Source: Thinopyrum elongatum (lineage: Eukaryota > Streptophyta > Magnoliopsida > Poales > Poaceae). Taken from it: a stretch of DNA of 64,000 bases. The notes under the pieces are model-generated. The model saw only the letters and a list, made by a program, of their open reading frames with translations, ran no database searches and had not been told where the DNA came from. This document shows positions 1 through 11,484 of this stretch, in pieces (positions within the stretch are counted from its first letter, which is position 1; each line of letters opens with the position of its first letter). A program made the position numbers and the translations under genes. The stretch is from positions 57,625,015 through 57,689,014 of the forward strand of contig CM022298.1 of assembly GCA_011799875.1 (NCBI GenBank), written 5' to 3'.

Positions 1-699
1 ACATACGTTGTTCCCTTTGTCATCGGTATGTTACTTGCCCGAGATTCGATCGTCGGTATCTCAATACCTAGTTCAATCTCGTTACCGGCAAGTCTCTTTA
101 CTTGTTCCGTAATACATCATCCCGCAACTAACTCATTAGTTACAATGCTTGCCAGGCTTATAGTGATGTGCATTACCGAGTGGGCCCAGAGATACCTCTC
201 CGACAATCGGAGTGACAAATCCTAATCTCGAAATACGCCAACTCAACAAGTAACTTCGGAGACACCTGTAGAGCACCTTTATAATCACCCAGTTACGTTG
301 TGACGTTTGGTAGCACACAAAGTGTTCCTCCGGTAAACGGGAGTTGCATAATCTCATAGTCATAGGAACATGTATAAGTCATGAAGAAAGCAATAGCAAC
401 ATACTAAACGATCAAGTGCTAAGCTAACGGAATGGGTCAAGTCAATCACATCATTCTCCTAATGATGTGATCCCGTTAATCAAATGACAACTCATGTCTA
501 TGGTTAGGAAACATAACCATCTTTGATTAACGAGCTAGTCAAGTAGGGGCATACTAGTGACACTCTATTTTGTCTATGTATTCACACATGTACTAAGTTT
601 CCGGTTAATACAATTCTAGCATGAATAATAAACATTTATCATGATATAAGGAAATATAAATAACAATTTTATTATTGCCTCTAGGGCATATTTCCTTCA
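1..699 (-). repeat. E0 left LTR (3' LTR in element sense), partial
   Basis: Ends at 699 with the complement of the LTR start (sense TGAAGGAAATATGCCC). It is followed directly by the polypurine tract complement (gtctcccactt at 700). It matches 6900-7598; differences seen include positions near 89, 102, 125, 152, 190, 252, 256, 547 and 676. Confidence 0.95.
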
Positions 700-708
700 G
701 TCTCCCAC

Positions 709-893
709 TTGCACTAGAGTCAATAATCTAGTTCACATCGCCATGTGACCAACACCCAAAGGGTTTACTAGAGTCAATAATCTAGTTCACATCGCCATGT
801 GATTAACACCAATAGTTCACATCGCCATGTGACCAACACCCAAAGGGTTTACTAGAGTCAATAATCTAGTTCACATTGCCATGTGATTAACAC
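709..893 (-). repeat. Short tandem repeats beside the E0 polypurine tract
   Basis: About four imperfect copies of a roughly 60-bp unit built on actagagtcaataatctag and ttcacatcgccatgtga. One unit is truncated (near 811). The related elements at 26940 and onward have only one copy of the actagagtc motif, so the expansion is specific to this copy or its lineage. Confidence 0.85.
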
Positions 894-1018
894 CCAAATT
901 GTTCTAAGGTGTGATCATGTTTTGCTTGTGAGAGAGGTTTAGTCAATGGGTCTGCCATATTCAGATCCGTATGTATTTTGCAAATTTCTATGTTTACAAT
1001 GCTCTGCACGGAGCTACT

Positions 1019-1366
1019 CTAGCTAATTGCTCCCACTTTCAATATGTATCCAGATTGAGACTCTGAGTCATCTGGATCGGTGTAAAAGCTTGCATCGACG
1101 TAACCTTTTACGACGAACTCTTTTATCACCACCATAACCGAGAAATATTTCCTTAGTCCTCTTAGGTAACTAAGGATAACTTTGACCGCTATCCAGTGAT
1201 CTATCCCTAGATCACTATCGTACCTCCTTGCTAAACTCATAGCAAGGCACACAACTGGTCTGGTACATAGCATGGCATACTTTATAGAACCTATGGCTGA
1301 GGCATAGGGAATGACTTTCATTCTCTCTCTATCTTCTGCCGTGGTCTTGCTTTGAGTCTTACTCAA
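1019..1366 (-). pseudogene. E0 pol: RNase H region, truncated
   Basis: The translation carries the Copia connection and RNase H start: a YASAIGSIKYAM segment, then GYVDASFYTDPDD followed by SQSGYI. The usual continuation (the WKSSKQ and TEAEY-like blocks with catalytic acidic residues) is missing. The frame ends after VGAIS, and what follows is the repeat-rich stretch before the polypurine tract. RNase H is therefore C-terminally deleted and should be inactive. A stop or frameshift separates it from the RT upstream. Confidence 0.85.
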
Positions 1367-1506
1367 CTTTATACCTTGAATACAGGCAAGAACTCTTTCT
1401 TTGACTGATCCTTTTTGAACTCCTTCAAAATTTTGTCAAGGTATGTGCTTTGTGAAAGTCTTATTAAGCGTCTCGATCTATCCCTATAGATCTTGATGCT
1501 CAATAC

Positions 1507-2008
1507 TTAAGCAGCTTCACCGAGGTTTTTTATTGAAAAATTCTTATTCAAGTATCCTTCTATGCTATCCAGAAATTCTATATCATTTCCAATCAGCAAT
1601 ATGTCATCCACATATAATATCAGAAATGCTACAGAGCTCCCACTCACTTCACCATAAGTCTGTATAAAACCATATGCTTTGATCACCTTATCAAAGCGTA
1701 TATTCCAACTCCGAGATGCTTGCACCAGTCCATAGATGGATCGCTGGAGCTTGCACACTTTGTTAGCACCTTTAGGATTGACAAAACCTTCTGGTTGCAT
1801 CATATACAACTCTTCTTTAATAAATCCATTAAGGAATGCAGTTTTGACATCCATTTGCCAGATTTCATAAAATACGGCAATTGCTAACATGATTCAGACA
1901 GACTTTAAGCATCGATACGAGTGAGAAAATCTCATCGTAGTCAACACCTTGAACTTGTCGAAAAACCTTTTTGCGACAATTCAAGCTTTGTAGATAGTAA
2001 CACTACTA
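1507..2008 (-). pseudogene. E0 pol: reverse transcriptase
   Basis: The frame at 1507-1890 shows WQMDVKTAFLNG, the QPEGFV block, the QRSIYGL block and the catalytic LYVDD motif (1603-1614), all typical of Copia RT (RVT_2). The N-terminal RT part (about 1891-2008) is readable only with frame changes. About eight residues expected between the SYGF-like block and SSVAFL are missing. The catalytic YVDD is intact here, unlike in the related elements at 26940 onward. Confidence 0.9.
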
Positions 2009-3362
2009 TCAGCGTCCGTCTTCCTCTTTAAAAATCCATTTATTCTCTATGGCTTGCCGATCATCGGGCAAGTCAACCAAAGTCCATACTTTGTTCTCAT
2101 ACATGGATCCCATCTCAGATTTCATGGCCTCAAGCCAATTCGCGGAATCTGGGCTCATCATCGCTTCCTCATAGTTTGTAGATCCGTCATGGTCAAGTAA
2201 CATGACCTCCAGAACAGGATTACTGTACCACTCTGGTGCGGATCTTACTCTGGTTGACCTACGAGGTTCTGTAGTAACTTGATCTGAAGCTTCATGATCA
2301 TCATCATTAGCTTCCTCACTAATTGGTGTAGGCATCACTGAAACTGATTTCTGTGATGAACTACTTTCCAATTCAAAAGAAGGTACCACTACCTCATCAA
2401 GTTCTTCTTTCCTCCCACTCACTTCTTTCGAGAGAAACTCCTTCTCTAGAAATGATCCATTCTTAGCAACAAATATCTTGCCTTCGGATCTATGATAGAA
2501 GGTGTACCCAATAGTTTCTTTTGGGTATCCTATGAAGACGCACTTCTCCGATTTGGGTTCGAGCTTATCAGGCTGAAGCTTTTTCACATAAGCATCGCAG
2601 CCCCAAACTTTAAGAAACGACAACTTAGGTTTCTTGCCAAACCACAGTTCATACGGTGTCGTCTCAACGGATTTAGATGGTGCCCTATTAAACGTGAATG
2701 CAGCTGTCTCTAATGCATAACCCCAAAATGATAGTGGTGAATCGGTAAGAGACATCATAGATCGCACCATATCTAATAAAGTACAGTTACGACGTTCGGA
2801 CACACCATTACGCTGTGGTGTTCCAGGTGGCATGAGTTGCGAAACTATTCCACATTTTTAAATGAAGACCAAACTCGTAACTCAAATATTTGCCTCCGCG
2901 ATCAGATTGTAGAAACTTTATTTTCTTGTTACGATGATTTTCTACTTCACTCTGAAATTCTTTGAACTTTTCAAACGTTTCAGACTTGTGTTTCATTAAG
3001 TAGATATACCCATATCTGCTCAAATCATCTGTGAAGGTCAGAAAATAACGATACCCGCCGCGAGCCTCAATACTCATCGGACCGCATACATCGGTATGTA
3101 TTATTTCCAATAAGTCCGTAGCTCGCTCCATTGTTCCGGAGAACGGAGTTTTAGTCATCTTGCCCATGAGGCATAGTTCGCAAGCATCAAATGATTCATA
3201 ATCAAGTGATTCCAAAAGTCCATCAGTATGGAGTTTCTTCATGCGCTTTACACCAATATGACCTAAACGGCAGTGCCACAAATAAGTTGCACTATCATTA
3301 CTAACTTTGCATCTTTTGGCTTCAATATTATGAATATGTGTATCACTATGATCGAGATTCAA
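2009..3362 (-). pseudogene. E0 pol: integrase (GAG-pre-integrase and rve core)
   Basis: Two overlapping frames. The first (2808-3362) has the zinc-binding HHCC domain: H30 and H35 in LWHCRLGH, C61 and C64 in CELC. The DDE core follows, with D91 in HTDVCGPM and D154 in QSDRGGKY. The second (2009-2833) carries the third acidic residue in NGVSERRN, the conserved C-terminal region ending in a KKPKLSFLKVWGC block, a variable linker and the start of RT (ENKWIFK). A single frameshift near 2820-2860 separates the two halves. The catalytic residues are all still present; the break is in the reading frame. Confidence 0.9.
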
Positions 3363-3584
3363 TAAACCATTTACATTGGGTGTATGACCATAGAAGGTTT
3401 TTATTCATGTAAACAGAACAACAATTATTCTCTGACTTAAATGAATAACCGTATTGCAATAAACATTATCCAATCATATTCATCCTCAACGCAAACACCA
3501 AATAACATTTATTTCACAATAAACATGATCCAATCATATTCATGCTCAACGCAAACACCAAAGAACATTTATTTAGGTTCAACA

Positions 3585-4637
3585 CTAATCCCGAAAATAG
3601 AGGGAGTGTGCGATGGTGATCTTATCAACCTTGGAATCTCTTCCAACACACATCATCACCTCGTCCTCAACTAGTCTCTGTTCATTTTGCAACACCTGTT
3701 TCGAGTTACTAATGTTAGCAACTGAACCAGTATCAAATACCCAGGGGCTACTATGAACACTAGTAAAATACACATCAATAACATGTATATCAAATATACT
3801 TTTGTTCACTTTGCCATCCTTCTTATCCGCCAAATACTTGGGGCAGTTCCGCTTCCAGTGACCAGTCCCTTTGCAGTAGAAGCACTCAGTTTCAGGCTTA
3901 GGTCCAGACTTGGACTTCTTCCCGGGAGTAGCAACTTGCTTGGTATTCTTCTTGAAGTTCCCCTTCTTCCCTTTGCCCTTTTTCTTGAAACTAGTGGTCT
4001 TGTTAACCATCAACACTTGATGCTCTTTCTTGATTTCTACCTTCGTTGATTTTAGCATCACGAAGAGCTCGGGAATCGTTTTTGTCATCCCTTGCATATT
4101 ATAGTTCATCACAAAGTTCCAGTAACTTGGTGATAGTGACTAGAGAATTCTGTCAATTACTATCTTATCTTGAAGATTAACTCCCACTTGATTCAAGCAA
4201 CTGTAGTACTCAGACATTCTGAGCACATGTTCACTGGTTGAGCTATTCTCCTCCATCTTGTAGGCAAAGTATTTGTCAGAGGTCTCATACCTCTCGACAC
4301 GGGCATGAGTCTGAAATACCGATTTCAGCTCTTGGAACATCTCATATGCTCCGTGGCATTCAAAACGTTTTTGAAGTCCTGATTCTAAGCCGTAAATCAT
4401 GGCGCACTAAACTATCAAGTAGTCATCATATCGAGCTTGCTAAACGTTCATAACGTTTGCATCTGCTCCTGCAATAGGTCTGTCACCTAGCGGTGCATCA
4501 AGGACATAATTCTTTTGTGCGGCAATGAGGATAATCCTCAGATCACGGAACTAGTCCGCATCATTGCTACTATCATCTTTCAACTTAGTTTTCTCTAGGA
4601 ACATATCAAAATTCAAAGGAACAGTAGCACGGGCCAT
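3585..4637 (-). pseudogene. E0 gag and protease
   Basis: The likely gag start is the ATG at 4637, which opens MARATVPLNF, typical of Angela/BARE gag. An in-frame TAG follows NDAD soon after. The capsid part reads at 4140-4400 and the nucleocapsid part at 3585-4112, where a CCHC knuckle C-x2-C-x4-H-x4-C (CFYCKGTGHWKRNC) lies at 3843-3884 next to a lysine-rich stretch. The aspartic protease motif FDTGS is at 3723-3737. A stop and frame change near 4112-4140 break the capsid. Confidence 0.88.
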
Positions 4638-5858
4638 TGATCTACAACAACATAGACATGCAAAATACTATCAGGTACTAAGTTCATAATAAATTAAAGT
4701 TCAATTAATCATATTACTCAAGAACTCCCACTTAGATAGATATCTCTCTAATCATCTAAGTGATCACGTGATCCAAATCAACTAAACCATAACCGATCAT
4801 CACGTGAAATGGAGTAGTTTTCAATGGTGAACATCACTATGTTGATCATATCTACTATATGATTCACGCTCGACCTTTCGGTCTCAGTGTTTCGAGGCCA
4901 TATCTGCATATGCTAGGCTCGTCAAGTTTAACCCGAGTATTCTGCGTGTGCAAAACTGGCTTGCACCCGTTGTAGATGAACGTTGAGCTTATCACACCCG
5001 ATCATCACGTGGTGTCTCGGCACACCGAACTTTGGCAACGGTGCATACTCAGGGAGAACACTTTTACCTTGAAATTTAGTGAGAGATCATCTTATAATGC
5101 TACCGTCAAACAAAGCAAAATAAGATGCATAAAGGATAAACATCACATGCAATCAATATAAGTGATATGATATGGCCATCATCATCTTGTGCTTGTGATC
5201 TCCATCTCCGAAGCACCGTCATGATCACCATCGTCACTGGCGCGACACCTTGATCTCCATCGTAGCATCATTGTCGTCTCGCCAACTATTGCTTCTACGA
5301 CTATCGCTACCGCTTAGTGATAAAGTAAAGCAATTACAGGGCGATTGCATTGCATACAATAAAGCGACAACCATATGGCTCCTGCCAGTTGCCAATAACT
5401 CAGTTACAAAACATGATCATCTCATACAATAAAATATAGCATCATGTCTTGACCATATCACATCACAACATGCCATGCAAAAATAAGTTAGACGTCCTCT
5501 ACTTTGTTGTTGCAAGTTTTACGTGGCTGCTACGGGCTGAGCAAGAACCGTTCTTACCTACGCATCAAAACCACAACGATAGTTCGTCAAGTTAGTGATG
5601 TTTTAACCTTCACAAGGACCGGGCGTAGCCACACTCGGTTCAACTAAAGTTGGAAAAACTGACACCCGCTAGTCACCTGTGTGCAAAGCACGGCGGTAAA
5701 ACCAGTCTCGCGTAAGCGTACGCGTAATGTCGGTCCGGGCCGCTTCATCCAACAATACCGCCGAACCAAAGTGTGACACGCTGGTAAGCAGTATGACTTG
5801 TATCGCCCACAACTCACTTGTGTTCTACTCGTGCATATAACATCTACGCATAAAACCA
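4638..5858 (-). other. E0 untranslated leader
   Basis: About 1.2 kb between the PBS and the gag ATG with no credible coding frame. In Angela/BARE elements this leader holds the dimerisation and packaging signals. Short stretches, such as gggagaacact, gtgagagatc and ggataaacatc, recur in the leaders of the non-autonomous elements farther right (for example near 37270-37370). Confidence 0.75.
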
Positions 5859-5872
5859 GGCTCGGATGCCAC
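5859..5872 (-). other. E0 primer binding site
   Basis: In sense it reads TGGCATCCGAGCC, a close match to the initiator tRNA-Met complement TGGTATCAGAGCC used by Copia elements. It abuts the LTR end at 5873. Confidence 0.85.
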
Positions 5873-7598
5873 TGTAGGTGAACGTAGTATTTCAAAAAAT
5901 TTCTACGCACACACAGGATCATGGTGATGCATAGCAACGAGAGGGGAGAGTGTGTCCACGTACCCTCGTAAACCGAAAGCGGAAGCGTTAGCACAACGCG
6001 GTTGATGTAGTCGTATGTCTTCACGATCCGACCGATTCAAGTACCGAACGCACGGCACCTCCGAGTTCAGCACATGTTCAACTCGATGACGTCCCGCGAG
6101 CTCCGATCCAGCAAAGCTTCACAGGAGAGTTTCGTCAGCACGACGGCGTGGTGACGGTGATGATGATGCTACCGACGCAGGGCTTCGCCTAAGCACCGCT
6201 ACGATATGATCGAGGTGGATTATGGTGGAGGGGGGCACCGCACACGGCTAAGAGATCAATGATCAATTGTTGTGTCTATGGGGTGCCCCCTGGCCACGTA
6301 TATAAAGGATGGAGGGAGGAGGAGGCCGGCCCTCACAGGGCGCGCCCAAGGTGTGGAGTCCTACTAGGACTCCCTAGTCCTAGTAGGATTCCACCTCCCA
6401 CATGGAATAGGAAAAGGGGAAGGGAGAAAGAGAAGGAAGGAAGGGGGCGCCCCCTTTCCCTAGTCCAATTCGGACCAGTCCATGGGGAAGGGGCGCAGCC
6501 ACCCTTGAGGCCTTTCTCTCCTTTCCCGTTTGGCCCATTAAGGCCCAATACGAATTCCCGTAACTCTCCGGTACTCCGAAAAATACCCGAATCACTCGGA
6601 ACCTTTCCGATGTCCGAATATAGCCTTCCAATATATCGATCTTTACCTCTCGACCATTTCGAGACTCCTCGTCATGTCCCCGATCTCATCCGGGACTCCG
6701 AACAAACTTCGGTCATCAAATCACATAAACTCATAATACCGATCGTCACTGAACTTTAAGCGTGCGGACCCTACGGGTTCGAGAACTATGTAGACATGAC
6801 CGAGACACGTCTCCGGTCGATAACCAATAGCGGAACCTGGATGCTCATATTGGCTCCCACATATTCTATGAAGATCTTTATCGGTCAAACCGCATAACAA
6901 CATACGTTGTTCCCTTTGTCATCGGTATGTTACTTGCCCGAGATTCGATCGTCGGTATCTCAATACCTAGTTCAATCTCGTTACCGGTAAGTCTCTTTAC
7001 TCGTTCCGTAATACATCATCCCGTAACTAACTCATTAGTTACAATGCTTGCAAGGCTTATAGTGATGTGCATTACCGAGTGGGCCCAGCGATACCTCTCC
7101 GACAATCGGAGTGACAAATCCTAATCTCGAAATACGCCAACTCAACAAGTACCTTTGGAGACACCTGTAGAGCACCTTTATAATCACCCAGTTACGTTGT
7201 GACGTTTGGTAGCACACAAAGTGTTCCTCCGGTAAACGGGAGTTGCATAATCTCATAGTCATAGGAACATGTATAAGTCATGAAGAAAGCAATAGCAACA
7301 TACTAAACGATCAAGTGCTAAGCTAACGGAATGGGTCAAGTCAATCACATCATTCTCCTAATGATGTGATCCCGTTAATCAAATGACAACTCATGTCTAT
7401 GGTTAGGAAACATAACCATCTTTGATTAACGAGCTAGTCAAGTAGAGGCATACTAGTGACACTCTATTTTGTCTATGTATTCACACATGTACTAAGTTTC
7501 CGGTTAATACAATTCTAGCATGAATAATAAACATTTATCATGATATAAGGAAATATAAATAACAATTTTATTATTACCTCTAGGGCATATTTCCTTCA
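5873..7598 (-). repeat. E0 right LTR (5' LTR in element sense), complete
   Basis: 1726 bp with TG at 5873 and CA at 7598. The length and termini fit Angela/WIS/BARE LTRs. A TATA-like sequence lies at 6299-6306 on the sense strand. The LTR is followed at 7599 by Gypsy coding sequence. Confidence 0.93.
6299..6306 (-). promoter_or_regulatory. Possible TATA box of the E0 LTR
   Basis: Sense TTTATATA, about 430 bp before the LTR 3' end, in the region where the Copia U3/R border is expected. It is the only TATA-like motif nearby. Confidence 0.45.
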
Positions 7599-9303
7599 TC
7601 TTCATCTGACTTTTGTGCTTCCTTGATTTCCTCCATGAGGGTTGGAGTGATTTCCAACGTATCTGGAGTCATTGGGCCGCATAGCACCATATTGAGCCTA
7701 ACAAACTCTTCTTGTAAGCTTGGATGCATACTCTCAAATAATGCATTCACAGTAGTTTGTTTCCTACTCAGGGCGTCAGCGACCACATTCGCTTTCCCTG
7801 GATGATAGTTTATCCCAACATCATAGTCCTTGACTAGCTCAATCCATCTTCTCTGCCTGAGGTTCAGGTCGGGTTGAGTGAAAATATACTTGAGACTCTT
7901 ATGATCGGTGTATATTTCACATCATTGTCCAATGAGGTAATGCCTCCAAATCTTCAGGGCATGAACCATAGCAGCTAGCTCCAAATCATGTGTGGGATAG
8001 TTCTCCTCATGAGGTCATAGCTGTCGTGATGCATAAGCCACAACCTTCCCTTCTTGCATTAGCACGCATCCGATTCCATGCCTGGATACGTCGCAATATA
8101 TGTCGAAACTCTTGTGAATGTCCGGAAGGACTAAGACAGGAGCTGTGGTTAGCCTTGTCTTTAATTCCTGGAAACTACTGTCGCACTCGGCTGTCCAGAT
8201 AAACCTTTGGTTCTTTTTCAATAATTCTGTCAGTGGCTTGGCTATCTTAGAAAAGCCCTTAATGAAGCGACGGTAGTAGCCTGCCAAGCCCAGGAAACTA
8301 CGGACTTTGGTCACCGTAGCTGGTGTCTTCCAGTTCAAGACCGCAGTAACCTTACTTGGATCAACAGCTATTCCCTTCTCTGACAAAATATGTCCAAGGA
8401 ATCCTGCCCCTTTTAGCCAAAATTCACACTTACTGAACTTGGCATATAAGCGATGGGTTCTCAACCTTTCTAGGACAGCTCCGAGATGTTGCTTATGTTC
8501 CTCTTCATCCTTGGAGTATATCAGTATGTCATCAATGAACACCACTACGAACTTATCCAGAAAGTCCATGAAAACTTTATTCATCATACTCATGAAATAG
8601 GCTGGAGCGTTGGTTAATCTAAACGCCATAACTGTAAATTCATATAGTCCATATCAAGTGGTGAACGCTGTCTTGGGAATATCCTCCTTTCGGATTTTCA
8701 ATTGATGATATCCCGTTCTGAGGTCGATCTTGGAGAATACCCATGCTCCATTCAACTGGTCGAATAAGTCATCAATTCGAGGGAGCGGGTACTTGTTCTT
8801 GATAGTGACCTCATTAAGTTGGCGATAGTCTACACACATTCGTAGACTTCCATCCTTCTTCTTGACAAATAATACTGGTGATCCCCATGGCGAGATGCTT
8901 GGACGAATGTATCCTTTTTGTAGCAACTCGTCCAATTGCTTCTTTAGTTATGCTAGTTCCGGGCCTGGCATACGGTAATATTTCTTGCATATTGGAGCTG
9001 TACCAGGAATCACTTCAATGGCAAACTCCAACTCTCGGTCGGGCGGCATTCCGGGTAATTCCTCTGGAAACACATCCGGAAATTCTCCCACTACCGGAAT
9101 CAGATTCATATCAGTAATAGTGGTCTGATATGCCGTGCCCTTTCTTGTTATCATTCTGCTGGCCAGGAATTGAATGGTCTATCCGGCGGGGTTCACCATT
9201 GTCACCGTTCTGGTGGCGCAATTGATACACACTTGGTGCGGTGCCAACCAGTCCATTCCCAGTATTATATCCAGTCCTGGGGAGTCAATAGCATCAAGAG
9301 TAG
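7599..9303 (-). pseudogene. Gypsy pol: end of protease, RT and RNase H
   Basis: After the solo LTR the protease C-terminus resumes (LDAIDSPGLDIILGMDWL at about 9245-9300), then the RT linker. RT blocks include [51 protein letters not shown] and the catalytic FIDD (8528-8539). RNase H shows a [10 protein letters not shown] block near 7900 and ends with [10 protein letters not shown] (about 7765-7790). Stops interrupt an otherwise continuous frame near 9180, 8948, 8654, 8012 and 7922. The reading stops where E0 begins, before integrase. Confidence 0.92.
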
Positions 9304-11479
9304 TGTAGGAGATATGCCCTAGAGGCAATAATAAATGTTATTGATTATCTCCCTGTTCATAATTAGGTTTATGTTCCATGCTATAACTGCTATGGTTCTC
9401 AAGTCTGCAAATAAAACGAGGCTCGGAGGAAGACTCATATGCACGTGTGGAATAATAAACGGTAAAATGTATTCCTAGTCTGGCCTCTAAGACTAGCTCA
9501 AGTATTGCATGATGGTTCAGTTTTCCTGATCATGGGCATGTCTATGCCAGCAATTTTGAGGGCACAGTGTTAGAAGAACATTTGTGTTGAATCGACCCGA
9601 ATTGATGTTATGCTATGAGTTACATTCGTCACAAGTTAATGGTTTATAACACAGAGATGGTTAACGTTTGCATGATTCCTTAGACCATGAGAGTGTCGAG
9701 TTTCTTCATGCTTGATTCATGAACTTTGGGGTTTGTTAAACGTCATCCGTAAATGGGTGGCTATTACGGCGGCTTACGGGTTCATGGAAAAGTGTGTCAA
9801 GTAACTTGATAGCTCAAGATTGGGATTTGCTCCTCCGACGATGGAGAGATATCTCTGGGCCCTCTCGGTGTTACGGTATCCATCATCGTCTGGCCAGACA
9901 CTTTGTGATTTGATCACGGGGATGCCGGAACACGGTAACGAGAAAAGAGAACAATACCGGTAACGAGGTAACTAGCATAGTGGACAAGTTGTTGATCCAC
10001 GGGAATGCCAACATATCTCACCTCAGGTATTTGTAACATATCGCGAAGCAACAGGAATAGCACACGGCAACTGGAGGTTCACTCGAATATTCATTTGTGT
10101 GGGTTTAGGGGTCAATATGGGTGTCCACGGCTCCGATGCTGATCATTGATCGGAAAGTGTTCCGGTCATGTCTATACTTCACCGAACCTATAGGGTCACA
10201 CGCTTAAGGGTCATCTATCTGTTGAACGCTAGACAGGGAGTCTGAGAGAAAGTCACCGAAAATGTTTCGGAGACAACGGAAGAGTTCCGAGAGAGAGAAC
10301 ACCGAAAGAGTTTCGGTAAAACCGAAAAGTTGTTTCGGAATATATTATTTGGTCAAAAAGGGTTTCGGCACCGCCTGGAAATTTTCAGAGGATGCCAGAA
10401 TTGGTCTGGGAACTTCTGGGAATTTTCGGAGAGAAAAACCGGAAATGTTCCGAAACTGCCGTAACCGCTGTTAATGCTTTCCGCTGATGAAAACCACCGC
10501 ACCGAAAATGTTTCGGATCATGCCCAGAATAATTTTAGAGGGTGCCGGAAATGTTCTGGGACATTCTGGAATTTTTTAGAAAAAGTTTCGCGGAAAACAT
10601 CTTGTCTCAGCGCGAGGGGACAAGATCCCACGAATCGGGGGTTGCATGTTTGGTGGCTTTTTGTCTAGGGAGCCATGCATGTTTCATGGAGACATGTTGG
10701 TGGCTTGTTGGGCCCCCCCCCCCCCCCATGGGGAGACAAGGTGTGGGCCGGCCCAAGGGCTGCCATGGTGGTGTCCCCTTGGTGCCCCCCTTGTGTTACC
10801 ATTATGCCCTTTCATGTGTGACATGAAGCTTGGGTATTTTGGTATTTCAACATCCCACCCCACCCCTTGCCTTGGCCTATAAAAGGAGGAGAAGGGGCTG
10901 CCATTCTCCCCATCCCTTGCTCTCATACACATGCCAAGATGTTATCTGGCTTCTCTCTCCCTCCCATGAAAAGAGTTTCGTAGAGCCGAAAGGCTGTCTG
11001 GGTTCCGGCAGGAACTAGTTCTGGACGGCGAAGCCCTGCCGGATAGCTGACACCGTATGTGTGCAACTCTGTAGAGAGGTCGTAGTTTCGATCTTAGTGC
11101 CCGAGGGGCTGTTTGAGAGTGCCTCCCGAAGGGCTGTCCAAGTGACGGTCCGAGTTCTGTGAGTCCTCCCGAAGGGCTGTCCAAGTGACAGTTCGAGTTT
11201 CGAAGGTCCTCCCGAAGGGCTGTCCGTGACACCGTCCGGGGGACTGTCCGACCGCCTCCCGGAGGGCTGTCCGAGTGGCGGATGAGGGTATACATCCTCG
11301 CGGTTGGGAGGTTGTAAATCCTAGCTGCGGGGATCTGCACCGACGATCGTCATCGACTCTACTTCCGCTGCGCTTCGAGTCGGTAACGAAAATGATCAAA
11401 CCTTGTATGCAGTCTCCATAGTGGTCCTGGGCTGGTGCGTAGGTCAGAAAATTTTTGTTTTCTGCTGCGTTACCCTACA
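9304..11479 (+). mobile_element. Solo LTR of the long-LTR Copia family, with TSD AGTAG
   Basis: 2176 bp, from TGTAGGAGATATGCCC (9304) to TTACCCTACA (11479), flanked by the perfect duplication agtag at 9299-9303 and 11480-11484. No internal sequence is present, so it is a solo LTR left by LTR-LTR recombination. It belongs to the same family as the LTRs from 24810 onward but in plus orientation. It contains a TATA box (tataaaagg, 10878-10886), the 43-bp leader repeats (about 11101-11270) and a 15-C run (10713-10727). It sits in the Gypsy protease. Confidence 0.95.
10878..10886 (+). promoter_or_regulatory. TATA box of the solo LTR
   Basis: tataaaagg on the plus (sense) strand, at the position equivalent to the TATA boxes of the other LTRs of the family. 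Confidence 0.7.
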
Positions 11480-11484
11480 AGTAG

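Larger units (their letters stand above)
1..7598 (-). mobile_element. E0: Copia LTR retrotransposon, Angela/BARE/WIS-like
   Basis: Minus-strand element running off the left edge. Two near-identical LTR segments (1-699 and 6900-7598) align without net gaps and show about nine substitutions by eye, so the insertion is recent. Between them, in sense order, lie the PBS complement (5859-5872), a long leader, gag with a CCHC knuckle, protease, integrase, RT and RNase H, which is the Copia order. Stops and frameshifts break the polyprotein, so this copy is not autonomous as it stands. It lies inside the Gypsy element that continues at 7599, between that element's RNase H and integrase. The target duplication cannot be checked because the left end is outside the window. 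Confidence 0.93.

Noticed and set aside
711..893. CRISPR-like array from repeated blocks near 711-893
   Set aside because: Units are contiguous imperfect tandem copies beside a retrotransposon PPT in plant DNA, with no unique spacers.
6259..6759. 166-codon plus-strand frame
   Set aside because: Antisense within the E0 LTR; Pro/Arg/Gly-rich, no domain.
10262..10882. Overlapping plus-strand frames in the solo LTR
   Set aside because: Inside U3 of an LTR, spanning a 15-C run; not coding.
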